DNA of 64,000 nucleotides from Hymenobacter persicinus (GCF_004167665.1 NZ_SEWE01000014.1:1-64000), one strand, 5' to 3'. Shown: positions 9,020 through 18,054, counted from the stretch's first letter. The notes: generated from the letters alone by a model not told the origin. Program-made: numbers and translations.

Positions 9020-9132
9020 GTTGGTGAAATGGCGAGATGGTGAGTCTGATGCGCTGCGCGCTGCAGCGGTCCTCATCAAAATCAACGCCTTGTCAATTCG
9101 CAACTCCCTATTTCACAACTCCCCATTTCACC
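9015..9132. repeat. Octamer-armed palindromic element B
   Basis: Left arm units AGTGAGTT, GGTGAAAT, GGCGAGAT, GGTGAGTC; right arm ATTTCACA/ACTCCCC/ATTTCACC, here with some 7-bp units. It fills the space between the two permease genes, and the first unit contains the TGA stop of the upstream permease. Confidence 0.65.
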
Positions 9133-9134
9133 GT

Positions 9135-10337
9135 ATGCTCCGCCACCTCTTCACTCTTATCTGGAACCGCAAGCAGGCCAATGCGCTGCTGATTTCCGAA
9201 ATATTTTTCTCCTTCGTCGTGCTGTTCGGGGTGGGGGCGGTGCTCATCACCGCGGCCCGGAATTTCCTGGCCCCGCACGGCTTCGACTACGACCAGGTGT
9301 GGCGGCTGGAAGTGCGCGCCGGCCAGAACCGGAAAATGCCCCGCGCCGAGCTCGACGACGTGCTGCGCCAGGTGCAGGCCGTACCCGGCGTGCGCATGGT
9401 GGCCCTCACCAGCGGCAACGTCCCGTTCATCTTCAACACCAACAACTCGGTGTTTGAGTACCAAGGCAAGAAGTCGCCGGTGACTAATTACTACCATGCC
9501 GACGACCAGTACAACCAGGTGATGCGGTTGCACTTGCGCGAGGGCCGTTGGTTTGCGCCCATCGACGACGGCAGCCACCACCGCCCGGTCGTCATCAGCC
9601 AGGACCTGCGCGAAAGCCTGTTCGGCAATGGTCCGGCCCTGGGCAAAATCTTCACCTGGGAAAACCCTGGCAAAGACCCCATCAATTACCAGGACCAGTT
9701 TCTGGTGACCGGCGTGGTCGACCCGGTGCGCATGGAAAGCGACTTTTCAGCTCCCATTCCCTCGATGTGGCAGCGCCTGCTGCCCTACGACACGACCCAT
9801 TGGGAAACGGCCAATGTGCTGGTGCGCGTGGCTCCCGGCTCGGCCGGCGAATTGCAGGAAAAAATTGCCCGCACCGTGGCCGGCGTCACGCGCCAGTGGA
9901 CCAGCCAGGTGCGCGTAATCAACGACGAGCGCCTGCACCGCCGCCGCTACACGTTGGTGCCGGTGGTGGGGCTGTGCATCATCGGCTTGTTTCTCATCGT
10001 TAACGGAGCGCTGGGGCTATTCGGGGTGCTGTGGTACAACATCAGCCAGCGTCGGGCCGAAATTGGTCTGCGCCGGGCCATGGGCGCCACGGGCGCGGGC
10101 ATCGGCTGGCAGTTTCTGGGCGAGATGATGGTAGTGACGACGTTTGGGGTACTGCTGGGGGGGATGCTGGCGGCGCAGTTTCCGCTGCTCCACGCTTTCA
10201 ACCTGCCCGCGCAGCCCTACCTGATGGCCATTGGCGCAGCGGCGGCGGCGGTGTATGCCATTACGGCCATCTGCGCCTGGCAGCCTAGCCGGCTGGCCGC
10301 CGCCATCCAGCCCGCCGTAGCCTTGCGGGAAGAGTAA
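9135..10337 (+). CDS. ABC permease, MacB/FtsX type, second copy
   Basis: 400 aa from MLRHLFTLIWNRKQANALL; the longer frame upstream runs through repeat DNA. Same topology as its neighbour: one N-terminal helix (about 20-42), a periplasmic domain, and three helices at the C-terminus with the motif RRAEIGLRRAMGATGAGIG and the ending WQPSRLAAAIQPAVALREE. Sequence identity with the first permease is low, suggesting a heterodimer of long-diverged subunits. Confidence 0.92.
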   Translation: MLRHLFTLIWNRKQANALLISEIFFSFVVLFGVGAVLITAARNFLAPHGFDYDQVWRLEVRAGQNRKMPRAELDDVLRQVQAVPGVRMVALTSGNVPFIFNTNNSVFEYQGKKSPVTNYYHADDQYNQVMRLHLREGRWFAPIDDGSHHRPVVISQDLRESLFGNGPALGKIFTWENPGKDPINYQDQFLVTGVVDPVRMESDFSAPIPSMWQRLLPYDTTHWETANVLVRVAPGSAGELQEKIARTVAGVTRQWTSQVRVINDERLHRRRYTLVPVVGLCIIGLFLIVNGALGLFGVLWYNISQRRAEIGLRRAMGATGAGIGWQFLGEMMVVTTFGVLLGGMLAAQFPLLHAFNLPAQPYLMAIGAAAAAVYAITAICAWQPSRLAAAIQPAVALREE

Positions 10338-10435
10338 TCCGCGGCCATTTTTACCGCCTTTTCCGGGTTGCCGGCGCGAATCCCCGGCCGGTGCTCGATT
10401 TTTTGCCGCCCTTTTCCGTCCTTCGTTCCTGCCCT

Positions 10436-11818
10436 ATGATTTTAATAGTTGATGATGATCTGGCCGTCCGGACCTCGCTGGGGCTGCTGCTCAAGCAGGC
10501 CGGCTACGCTACCCGGGCCGTAGCCACGCCCGCCGAAGCCCTGCAGGTGGTGGAGGCCACGCCCCCGCAGCTGGTGCTGATGGACATGAACTACTCGCTG
10601 GAAACCTCCGGCCACGACGGCCTGCAGCTGCTGGGCCAGGTGAAGCAGGTGGCCCCCCAGCTGCCCGTGATTCTGATTACGGGCTGGGGCTCCATCACCC
10701 TGGCCGTGGAAGGCATCAAGGCCGGGGCCGCCGAGTTTGTGACCAAGCCCTGGAACAACGACGCGCTGCTCCAAACCATCCGCACCATCCTGAGTCTGCA
10801 CGAGGCTCCCGCCGCCGGCAGCGCCGCCCTGAGCCGCCGCGACCTGGACCGGCAGTTTAACTTCCGCAGCATCGTGGGGCAGGACGCCCAGCTGTTGCAG
10901 CTGCTGCGCAACGTGGGCCAGGTGGCCGCCACCGATGCCTCCGTGCTCATTGAGGGCGAAAGTGGCACCGGTAAGGAGCTTATTGCCGAGGCTATCCACC
11001 ACAACAGCCACCGCCGCCAGCAGCCCTTCGTGAAAGTCAACCTGGGCGGCATCTCGGCCTCGCTCTTCGAGAGTGAGATGTTCGGGCACCGCCGCGGGGC
11101 CTTCACCGACGCCAAAACCGACCGGGTGGGCCGCTTCGAGCTGGCCAACAAGGGTACCATCTTCCTCGACGAAATCGGGGAGCTAGATATAAGCTCCCAG
11201 GTGAAGCTGCTGCGCGTGCTCCAGGACCGCACCTACGAGGTGCTCGGCGACAGCCGCGCCCGCAGCCTCGACATCCGCGTGATCTGCGCCACCAACCGCA
11301 ACCTGGCCGAGCTGGTGCAGGAAGGCCGCTTCCGCGAAGATCTGTTCTACCGCATCAACCTGATAACCGTGCGCCTACCGGCCCTGCGCGAGCGGCCCGA
11401 CGACATTCCGCTGCTCGTCAACCACTTTGTGCAGAACCTGCGCACCACCTACCACCGCCCGGCCCTGAAGGTGGGCACCCGGGCTTTGCACTGGCTGCGC
11501 GAGCTGCCGTTGCCGGGCAACATCCGGGAATTGAAAAACCTGGTGGAGCGGGCCGTGCTGGTCAGCGGCAAGGATGAGCTGGGCCCCGAGGACTTCCAGG
11601 CCCAGTTTCACAAGGCGCCCGCCCGGCCCGCCGGGGAGCTGCCCGCCGTGGGTTCCATGACCCTCGACGAGCTCGAAGCCCAGATGATCCGCAAGTCCAT
11701 GGAGTTTTACGGCGGCAACGTGAGCCGGGTGGCCAAGGCCCTGGGCCTTAGCCGGGGCGCCTTGTACCGCCGACTGGAAAAATACGCCATTCCGTTCGAC
11801 GCCGAGAAAGGCAGCTGA
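10436..11818 (+). CDS. NtrC-type sigma-54-dependent response regulator
   Basis: 460 aa from MILIVDDDLAVRTSLG. Receiver domain 1-120 with acidic pocket Asp6-8 and phospho-acceptor Asp50 (LVLMD). AAA+ domain from about 145 to 375 with Walker A GESGTGKE (174-181), Walker B TIFLDE (241-246) and the sigma-54 contact loop GAFTDA (221-226), in which the usual second Gly is Asp. A Fis-type helix-turn-helix ends the protein (ALGLSRGALYRRLEK). It follows the permeases by 98 bp and precedes the histidine kinase. The paired palindromes and -24/-12 elements upstream of the TolC and ABC genes make this the likely activator of the whole locus. Confidence 0.95.
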   Translation: MILIVDDDLAVRTSLGLLLKQAGYATRAVATPAEALQVVEATPPQLVLMDMNYSLETSGHDGLQLLGQVKQVAPQLPVILITGWGSITLAVEGIKAGAAEFVTKPWNNDALLQTIRTILSLHEAPAAGSAALSRRDLDRQFNFRSIVGQDAQLLQLLRNVGQVAATDASVLIEGESGTGKELIAEAIHHNSHRRQQPFVKVNLGGISASLFESEMFGHRRGAFTDAKTDRVGRFELANKGTIFLDEIGELDISSQVKLLRVLQDRTYEVLGDSRARSLDIRVICATNRNLAELVQEGRFREDLFYRINLITVRLPALRERPDDIPLLVNHFVQNLRTTYHRPALKVGTRALHWLRELPLPGNIRELKNLVERAVLVSGKDELGPEDFQAQFHKAPARPAGELPAVGSMTLDELEAQMIRKSMEFYGGNVSRVAKALGLSRGALYRRLEKYAIPFDAEKGS

Positions 11819-11898
11819 TGTCCGAAGGATAACGCTTGTTCCAGTTCTCCCGGCTGCGGCGGAGAGCCGGCTGCTGGCGGAAGCCCTACCTTGCCTAC

Positions 11899-13209
11899 AT
11901 GACCCTGCGCGCCCAGTTTCTGCTTTTCGTAACCCTGATTCACGGCGTGCTCATCGTGCTGGCCGCGCAGGTGATGCGCACCAACGCCCCGCTGTTCATC
12001 TGCCTGGAGCTTGTGCTGCTGGCCTCCGTCTACCTCACCGTGCAGCTCTACCGGGGCTTTGTGCGGCCCTTCCAGCTGATTGCGGCCGGCACCGAAGCCA
12101 TTCGCAGCAAGGACTTCTCCATGAAGTTTGTGCCCGTGGGCCAGCGCGAAATGGACCAGCTCATCAACGTTTACAACGACATGATTGACGAGTTGCGCCA
12201 GGAGCGCGTGACCCAGCACGAGAAAAGCTTTCTGCTGGAGCGTTTGCTGCAGGCCTCCCCGGCCGGGGTGCTGCTGCTCGACTTCGAGGGCCGCATCGAA
12301 ACCCTGAATCCGGCCGCCGCCCAGTATCTGCAGCTGCCCGCCGCCGCCGTGCTGGGCCTCCGCCCCGGGGAGCTGCCCGGCGCCTGGGGCGCGGCGCTGG
12401 GCACGTTGTCGGCGGGCACGGGCCAGGTGGTGCGGCTTTCGGGCATCCAGACGTACCGGGCCCACTGCTCCCACTTCCTCGACCGGGGCTTTTCCCGCAA
12501 CTTCATTCTGCTGGAGGAGCTGACCCAGGAGCTGATCCGGCAGGAAAAGCAGGCTTACGAGCAGCTGATCCGGATGATGTCGCACGAAATCAACAACTCC
12601 ATCGGCGCCATCAACTCCATCCTGCAAAGCTTCGCGCACTACACCCCCCAGCTGCGCCCCGCCGACCAGCCCGACTTCACCGAGGCCCTGGAGGTGTCCA
12701 TTGGCCGCAACACCCACCTGGCCAACTTCATTGCCAACTTCGCCAACCTCGTGCGCCTGCCCGCGCCCAACCGCCGGCCCTGCGACGTGCACGAGCTGCT
12801 GCGGGCCATTTGCCGCCTGCTGCTGGTACCGAGCGAAAACCGCCATATCCGCTGGCACTGGGAGCTGGCGCCCGGGCCGCTCTGGGTGAGCCTCGACCAC
12901 CAGCAGCTCGAGCAGGCCGTGCTCAATATTGTCAAAAATGCCCTCGAAGCCATCGGCGAAAACGGCAACCTGACCATCCGCACCACCGCCGAGCCGCCCA
13001 CGCTGGTAGTGCTCAACGACGGCCCCGGCATTGCGCCCGACGTGCAGCAGCGGCTCTTTACGCCCTTTTTCAGCACCAAGCGCGACGGGCAGGGCATCGG
13101 CCTCACCCTCATCCGCGACATTCTGCTCCAGCACGGCTTCCGGTTCCGGCTCGAAACCCAGGCTGACGGCCTGACGGCCTTCACCATCTGGCTGCGGGCA
13201 ACGGAGTAA
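11899..13209 (+). CDS. Sensor histidine kinase, NtrB-like
   Basis: 436 aa from MTLRAQFLLFVTLIHGV; a TTG-started form 21 codons longer is possible. Two adjacent N-terminal membrane helices (about 5-25 and 31-50), a HAMP-like linker (55-105), a PAS domain (about 112-205), then HisKA with the phospho-accepting His229 in RMMSHEINNS. The catalytic domain shows N-box Asn347, DGPG (374-377) and GQGIGL (398-402). There is almost no periplasmic loop between the helices, so the signal is probably sensed in the membrane or cytoplasm. It ends the efflux gene cluster and is the obvious partner of the response regulator just upstream. Confidence 0.93.
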   Translation: MTLRAQFLLFVTLIHGVLIVLAAQVMRTNAPLFICLELVLLASVYLTVQLYRGFVRPFQLIAAGTEAIRSKDFSMKFVPVGQREMDQLINVYNDMIDELRQERVTQHEKSFLLERLLQASPAGVLLLDFEGRIETLNPAAAQYLQLPAAAVLGLRPGELPGAWGAALGTLSAGTGQVVRLSGIQTYRAHCSHFLDRGFSRNFILLEELTQELIRQEKQAYEQLIRMMSHEINNSIGAINSILQSFAHYTPQLRPADQPDFTEALEVSIGRNTHLANFIANFANLVRLPAPNRRPCDVHELLRAICRLLLVPSENRHIRWHWELAPGPLWVSLDHQQLEQAVLNIVKNALEAIGENGNLTIRTTAEPPTLVVLNDGPGIAPDVQQRLFTPFFSTKRDGQGIGLTLIRDILLQHGFRFRLETQADGLTAFTIWLRATE

Positions 13210-13248
13210 AACGGCGGAAAGCCGGTTTTTTCGCCGACCTTTCGCGTC

Positions 13249-13944
13249 ATGCCTGCTCGTTCCCGCTCCCTGCTGTTTCGCGCCCTGCACCGCCTCGGGG
13301 CCCTTGCCGCGCTCTGGCGCATTCTGATTGCCTTGGCGCTGGGGTTCGGGGCCTACCAGCTCGCGCCCGCCGACACCCACCTGACCGGCCGGCTGGTGGC
13401 GGGCTGGGATGCTTTTGCCGCCGCGTCCCTGCTGCTGCTCTGGGCGGCCATCCTCACCGCCGCCCCCGACCATATCCGCAGCGTGGCCACCAGTGAAGAC
13501 CCCGGCCGGGTGGCGTCCTTTGTGTTTATCGTCTGCGGGGCCTGCGCCAGCTTTCTGGGCGTGGTGCTGCTGCTGCGTACCATTCACGCCCTGCCGCCCG
13601 CGGAGCTGCTCACGCACGCGGGCATTGCAGTGGCGGCCGTAGCGCTGGCCTGGCTGCTGCTGCACAGCGTGTTTACGCTGCGCTACGCCCATATTTTCTA
13701 CAATCCCGGCGGCCACGCCAACGGACAGGAGGGCGGCCTCGAGTTTCCCGGCGGCGAGCAGGACCCCGATTACCTGGACTTCGCCTACTTCTCCTTTGTG
13801 GTGGGCATGACCGCCCAGACCGCCGACGTGGGCATCAGCAGCCGGCACCTGCGGCGCATGGCGCTACTGCACGGTATTCTCTCGTTTGGCTTCAATACGG
13901 CCGTGGTGGCGCTGAGCATCAGCGGCGTGGCAGGCGTCCTCTAG
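13249..13944 (+). CDS. DUF1345 integral membrane protein
   Basis: 231 aa with about five hydrophobic segments (near 23-42, 55-75, 85-108, 120-142 and the C-terminal 205-230). The late block DFAYFSFVVGMTAQTADVGISS, here given in part (YFSFVVGMTAQTADV), is the family's conserved motif. Function of the family is unknown; members are inner-membrane proteins. It starts 39 bp after the kinase gene, so it may be co-transcribed, and it ends 9 bp from the converging STAS gene. Confidence 0.88.
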   Translation: MPARSRSLLFRALHRLGALAALWRILIALALGFGAYQLAPADTHLTGRLVAGWDAFAAASLLLLWAAILTAAPDHIRSVATSEDPGRVASFVFIVCGACASFLGVVLLLRTIHALPPAELLTHAGIAVAAVALAWLLLHSVFTLRYAHIFYNPGGHANGQEGGLEFPGGEQDPDYLDFAYFSFVVGMTAQTADVGISSRHLRRMALLHGILSFGFNTAVVALSISGVAGVL

Positions 13945-13953
13945 GCCGGCGCG

Positions 13954-14307
13954 CTAGGCGTGGGCGTGACAGTAGGCGTCGGCGTCGAGCAGGGTCGGGA
14001 CGATAGGGGGGCGGGTGGTATCGGGCAGCTTCCGGAATAGCTGCTGCAGCCCTTCGTCGAGGTGGCAGAGGACGAGCGGCATGTGGCGGCGACGCAGGCG
14101 CTGGTAGTACCTGAGCAGCAGCGTCAGGGCCTGCTGGGAAAGCTGGTGAATGTGGCTGCAGTCAATCCAGATGTAGGATTTGCCGCTGCGGGCCGCCTGC
14201 CGCAGCAGCTTGGCCAGGGCCACCTCTTCGGGCAGCTCGGCGTTTTCGGCCAAGATCAGCAAATAGCTGTCGGGCAGAATTTCGTGATAAACTTCCAGCG
14301 CGGGCAT
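13954..14307 (-). CDS. STAS-domain protein
   Basis: 117 aa. A strand-helix pattern typical of anti-sigma-factor-antagonist folds: ILPDSYLLILAENAEL, a helix, SGKSYIWIDCSHIHQLSQQALTLLL, then RRRHMPLVLCHLDEGLQQLFRKL. The Asp-Cys-Ser in WIDCSHIHQLSQQA is where SpoIIAA-type proteins carry their phosphorylatable Ser region. No partner kinase or sigma factor is encoded next to it. Confidence 0.75.
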   Translation of the reverse strand: MPALEVYHEILPDSYLLILAENAELPEEVALAKLLRQAARSGKSYIWIDCSHIHQLSQQALTLLLRYYQRLRRRHMPLVLCHLDEGLQQLFRKLPDTTRPPIVPTLLDADAYCHAHA

Positions 14308-14538
14308 GAGGATAGGAGTTTGGTAGAAAGCGGGTTCGGTAGAAAGCAGTTCAGCAACAGTGGATTAGCGCGAAATAGGGCGTAGGTTGGTATACGTTGC
14401 CGCCGGCACTTAGGTCATGCTGCCCGTAAGCCGTACCGCTGCGCACAGTTTTTTCAACATGCAGACTATCAACGTGCTATTTAGCTGGTTTAGCCCCTCG
14501 CTTTGCCTAGCCGGCCCGGGGCTGGACGAAGCGGGGGG

Positions 14539-15438
14539 CTAGCGGTGAATGGCGGGCGGCAGGGGCAGCGCGTACTGCTCCCCGGCGCTGAGCAGGTGCA
14601 GGCGCAGGTTGCGGATGGAAAAGGGGGTGTCGTTGCCGATGTCGTAGATGTTGGTGGCCGTGCACTCGTTGCCTTCCAGCACCGTAACCAGGCCGCTGCC
14701 GATAACCTCAATCTGGTAGCCTTCCCGCACCACCACGCCCGTGTCTTCTTCCAGGCCCAGACCCAGGCAGGTGGGGTTGGTGGCAATAATCTGGGCCATG
14801 CGCGCTATGCGGCCCCGGGCAATGAAGTGGGTGTCGACGGCCACGTCGTGCAGAAACTGCAGCCCGGTGGTAATAGCAATTTCGCCCTTGCGGAAGCCCG
14901 CGTCGTTGCGGCCCTCGTAAATCATGGGCGTCGACATGGCCGTGGCGCCGGCGCTGGTGCCGCCAATGACAATTCGCTCGTGGGTGTAGCGCTCCTTCAG
15001 GCGCTGGAGCAGCCGCGTACCGCCCAAGATGGCCGTCAGGCGCAGCTGGTCGCCGCCCGTAAACCAGAAGCCGGCGGCTTGCTCCACCAAGTCCAGGCTT
15101 TCCGGCTTGTTAGCATCGGCGCGGGTGAGCACCTCGAGCGTGACCACGCGCCGACTGCCCAGGTGGTGAAACACCTCGCGGTAGTTGCGGGCGGCCTCCT
15201 CGGGCTCCGACGAGGCGGTGGGCACCACCAGAATCAGTGGGTTGTCGCCGGAAAGCTCCTCAACGAAGCGCTGCAGAATGCCGTCGGTAACGAAATTGCG
15301 GTTCCGGTCCTGGTTGGAGCCTTTCTCGGGTACTTCGCCCTTGTTTTCGTGGCCGCCCACGGCAATCAGAATACCTCGGGGAACGGGGCAGGCAGAGTCG
15401 GCAGGGGCTGGGGAAGAAGACTTTTTGCGAGTAGACAT
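14539..15438 (-). CDS. cphB: Cyanophycinase-like S51 peptidase
   Basis: 299 aa. GGTSAGATAMS (about residues 160-170) carries the nucleophilic Ser of the S51 family, and the flanking phrases ILIAVGGHENKGE, ILVVPTASSEPEEAA and FWFTGGDQLRLT follow the cyanophycinase order. These exopeptidases cut cyanophycin to beta-Asp-Arg dipeptides in the cytoplasm. No signal peptide is seen; the N-terminus is polar (STRKKSSSPAPADSA). No cyanophycin synthetase lies in the window, so the substrate could be stored polymer made elsewhere or another beta-aspartyl peptide. Confidence 0.88.
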   Translation of the reverse strand: MSTRKKSSSPAPADSACPVPRGILIAVGGHENKGEVPEKGSNQDRNRNFVTDGILQRFVEELSGDNPLILVVPTASSEPEEAARNYREVFHHLGSRRVVTLEVLTRADANKPESLDLVEQAAGFWFTGGDQLRLTAILGGTRLLQRLKERYTHERIVIGGTSAGATAMSTPMIYEGRNDAGFRKGEIAITTGLQFLHDVAVDTHFIARGRIARMAQIIATNPTCLGLGLEEDTGVVVREGYQIEVIGSGLVTVLEGNECTATNIYDIGNDTPFSIRNLRLHLLSAGEQYALPLPPAIHR

Positions 15439-15718
15439 GCGGAGTGGAATAAGGCAAAACGTCAGAGAACGATGCCCATAATTCGAGCGGCAGCCCCCGC
15501 GGGTTGCCGTCGGCCCATCTGCGTGGCCGGGCGGCGGAAGAGCGAACTACGCTTCCTTCTACGCCAGCTGTGGTGTGAATATGAGTTCGTTAGCCCGTAA
15601 AGGAACTGTGCGCCGCCGGGCGTAGTCGGCGCGGGGGCCGGGCGAAAATCCGTAGTCTACCCGGTAAGATCAGTATATATGCGGAGGGCCACTTGCGGCG
15701 ACACGTCTAGCCCCGGCC

Positions 15719-16372
15719 CTAGTCGATCAGGCCCTGGTTGACGGCGTACTTGATCAGGGCGGCGGTGTTTTTGGCCTGGGTTTTCTCGATGATATTCTGC
15801 CGGTGCGTTTCGATGGTACGCTTGCTGGTAAAGAGCTTGTCGGCAATTTCGGCGTTGGTGAGGCCTTCGGCAATGAGCTTGAGCACCTCCAGCTCCCGGC
15901 CCGAGAGGTCGTTGGGGGCCTTGGCGCCGTGGTCCGGGGCTTTTTCCGGGGTGAGCTGGGTGAGCTTGCGCAGCAGGTCCAGCCCGATTTCGGTGCACAA
16001 AAATGGCCGGCCATCGGCCACGGTGCGAATGGCGTGCATGATTTCCGCACTGTCGGCATTCTTCAAGATGTAGCCCATGGCCCCGCCTTCCAGAGTGCGC
16101 GACACGTACTTCTCGTGGTCCAGCATCGACAGAATCAGCACTTTCACCTCGGGGTAATGCTCCCGTAGGTGGGCCAGGGTGGCAAAGCCGTCCATGCCCG
16201 GCATGTTCAGGTCCAGCAGCACCACGTCGGCGGGCGTGGTCGCCAGCAGCTCGAGCAGGGCTTCCCCGCTGCCGGTTTCGCCCACTACCTGCAAATCGGG
16301 CTCCGCGGCCAGCAAAGCCCGGATTCCCTCGCGCAGAATAGTGTGGTCATCGGTCAGGATAATGCGAATCAT
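15719..16372 (-). CDS. LuxR/NarL-type response regulator
   Basis: 217 aa from MIRIILTDDHTILREG; a start 5 codons earlier (MQRPP) is possible. Receiver: LTDDH acid pair, phospho-acceptor Asp in VVLLDLNMPGMDGF, and conserved Lys in GYILKNADSAE. C-terminal LuxR helix-turn-helix LSGRELEVLKLIAEGLTNAE followed by RTIETHRQNI. No histidine kinase is adjacent, so its partner is elsewhere; the six-PAS kinase 25 kb away is one candidate without direct evidence. Confidence 0.93.
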   Translation of the reverse strand: MIRIILTDDHTILREGIRALLAAEPDLQVVGETGSGEALLELLATTPADVVLLDLNMPGMDGFATLAHLREHYPEVKVLILSMLDHEKYVSRTLEGGAMGYILKNADSAEIMHAIRTVADGRPFLCTEIGLDLLRKLTQLTPEKAPDHGAKAPNDLSGRELEVLKLIAEGLTNAEIADKLFTSKRTIETHRQNIIEKTQAKNTAALIKYAVNQGLID

Positions 16373-16525
16373 GGGCGGACGTTGCATGGGGCGAGGGTAC
16401 GGGGCGGGAATACTTTCACAACGCAACTGCCCGAGCCATGGTTTAACGCGGCGGGGCCGAGTCGGGGCTGGCGCTAGAAATACGGAGGGCGGAGTCGGCC
16501 CCGCAACTTGGCCGGCTTGGTACGG

Positions 16526-16562
16526 AAAAAGCCTGTCTCACGCGGCATGAAACAGGCTTTGG
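16526..16562 (-). terminator. Terminator downstream of tRNA-Arg
   Basis: Stem AAAGCCTGT...ACAGGCTTT at 16528-16536 and 16552-16560 with a T-run on the leftward transcript, directly after the tRNA 3' end. Confidence 0.75.
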
Positions 16563-16570
16563 CGAAAAGC

Positions 16571-16645
16571 TGGTGGCCCCGGCGAGAATCGAACTCACAT
16601 CTAAAGTTTAGGAAACCCTTGTTCTATCCGTTGAACTACGGGGCC
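16571..16645 (-). tRNA. trnR: tRNA-Arg (anticodon CCT)
   Basis: The leftward transcript folds as a complete cloverleaf of 75 nt: acceptor GGCCCCG/CGGGGCC, D-stem GTTC/GAAC, anticodon stem AGGGT/ACTTT with loop TTCCTAA (anticodon CCT), a 4-nt variable loop, T-arm GTGAG-TTCGATT-CTCGC, discriminator A and encoded CCA. Confidence 0.96.
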
Positions 16646-16773
16646 AAGGCCAAGGGCCTGGCAAAGGTAGGCCGAATCAGGTGGTGACCCAAACCCGCCG
16701 CGGCCCGCCCGGCGCATAGCCGCAGCCCGCGGGGTGCCAACTGACGGTTTTCTTTCCTAGCTTTCCCCTCTAT

Positions 16774-17946
16774 ATGGGTTTATTGGATGATATGCATGCC
16801 GCCCGCCGCGCCGCCGGGCATCGGCCCGCGGCCCCGGCCGAGGCCGACGCGCACGGTATGGTGCCCGCGCTGCTCTTTATTCCGGACATCAGCGGCTTCA
16901 CGCGCTTTATTCAGGAGTCGGGCAGCCCGCTGGCGCCCCAGCTGATTGCCGACCTGCTCGAGATTCTGATTGAGGCCAACATGCTCGGCATGGAAGTCAG
17001 CGAAATTCAGGGCGACGCCATCCTGTTTTACCGCCTCGGGCCCCCGCCCCCGGTGCAGGAACTCGTCACGCAGTGCCGCCGCATCTTCCTCGACTTCCAG
17101 AACTACGTGCGCCTCGTGGAGCGCGACACCGACTCGGCCCTGAGCGCGGCCCTGCGCCACCACGACCTGACCATCAAAATCATCGTGCACTACGGGCGGG
17201 TAAGCGTGGCCCAGATCCGGCAGTTTGTCAAGCTCATGGGCCGCGACGTAATCGTGGTGCACCGCCTGCTCAAAAACAACATCACCGGCAGCGAGTACAT
17301 CCTGCTCTCCGACGGCTACTTCGAAACCCAGAACCCGGCCGAGGTGGCCCGCAGTTTTTCCTGGACCCGCCTGCTGCGCGGCACCTGCTTGTATGACTAC
17401 CTGGGCGAGGTTTGCTTCCGCTATGCCCACCTGTCGCCCCTGCGCTTGCTGCTCAACGGCCAGCAGAACGGCGGGCTCACCCAGGGCAGTCAGCGCAACG
17501 CCATCAAGGTGCAGTGCGCTATTCCGGTGCCGGCGGCGTACGCTCTGCGCGTCATCAGCAACTTCCGGCTGCGGCCCAACTGGATGCCCGGCGTGCGCGA
17601 CGTGCAGTACGACGTGACCAAAGCCGGCCGCCTGGGCACGAGCTACAAGGTGCAGTTCAACCGCGGCCAGATTGACTTTCAGGCCGTGCAGCGCTTCGAA
17701 GATGCCACCCGCATCGAGTACGTGGAGAAGATTTCCCTGTTCCGGCTCTTTCCCAACTCCCTGCTGTTCTACTTCATCGAGCCCGTAACCGACCAGGGCT
17801 GCCTAGTGACCCTGGAGTTCCGCTACGGCTACGTGGCCAGCTCCCGCCGGCTGGTACGCTTCGGGCAGCTGCGGCGCATGAAGCGCTTTCTGGCCGTTTC
17901 GGCCCGTCAGCTCGCCGCCCTCTGCGGCCACATGGCCCACCGGTGA
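16774..17946 (+). CDS. DUF2652 cyclase-like protein with SRPBCC domain
   Basis: 390 aa. Residues about 30-200 look like a class III nucleotide-cyclase fold: LLFIPDISGFTRF carries Asp38 at the first metal position, EIQGDAILFYRLG carries Asp81 at the second, and LTIKIIVHYGRVSV matches the core strand. This corresponds to the Bacteroidota family DUF2652. Residues about 235-385 form an SRPBCC/polyketide-cyclase-like domain (PVPAAYALRVISNFRLRPNW... YFIEPVTDQGCLVTLEF). No signal peptide or membrane helix. Whether it makes a cyclic nucleotide is not established. It converges with the HD/Pycsar-effector-like gene, separated only by a palindromic repeat that includes its stop codon. Confidence 0.82.
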   Translation: MGLLDDMHAARRAAGHRPAAPAEADAHGMVPALLFIPDISGFTRFIQESGSPLAPQLIADLLEILIEANMLGMEVSEIQGDAILFYRLGPPPPVQELVTQCRRIFLDFQNYVRLVERDTDSALSAALRHHDLTIKIIVHYGRVSVAQIRQFVKLMGRDVIVVHRLLKNNITGSEYILLSDGYFETQNPAEVARSFSWTRLLRGTCLYDYLGEVCFRYAHLSPLRLLLNGQQNGGLTQGSQRNAIKVQCAIPVPAAYALRVISNFRLRPNWMPGVRDVQYDVTKAGRLGTSYKVQFNRGQIDFQAVQRFEDATRIEYVEKISLFRLFPNSLLFYFIEPVTDQGCLVTLEFRYGYVASSRRLVRFGQLRRMKRFLAVSARQLAALCGHMAHR

Positions 17947-18053
17947 GTTAGTGCATTGGTGATTTAGGGAGTTTGATGGTCGAACGGCGCGAGGCTGCGC
18001 CAGTAGTGCCAGCAGAACAACAATTCGCTAGGGCCCTAACTCACTGAGCCACC
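17942..18053. repeat. Octamer-armed palindromic element C
   Basis: Left arm GGTGAGTT, AGTGCATT, GGTGATTT, AGGGAGTT; right arm has the degenerate complement (TAACTCAC, GAGCCACC). The core includes GGCGC/GCGCC. It exactly fills the gap between two convergent stop codons, and the TGA of the rightward gene is part of the first unit. Confidence 0.55.
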
Positions 18054-18054
18054 G

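Noticed and set aside
11707..13848. 713-codon open frame antisense to the kinase gene
   Set aside because: It covers three genes with clear domains on the opposite strand and has a low-complexity translation typical of high-GC shadow frames.
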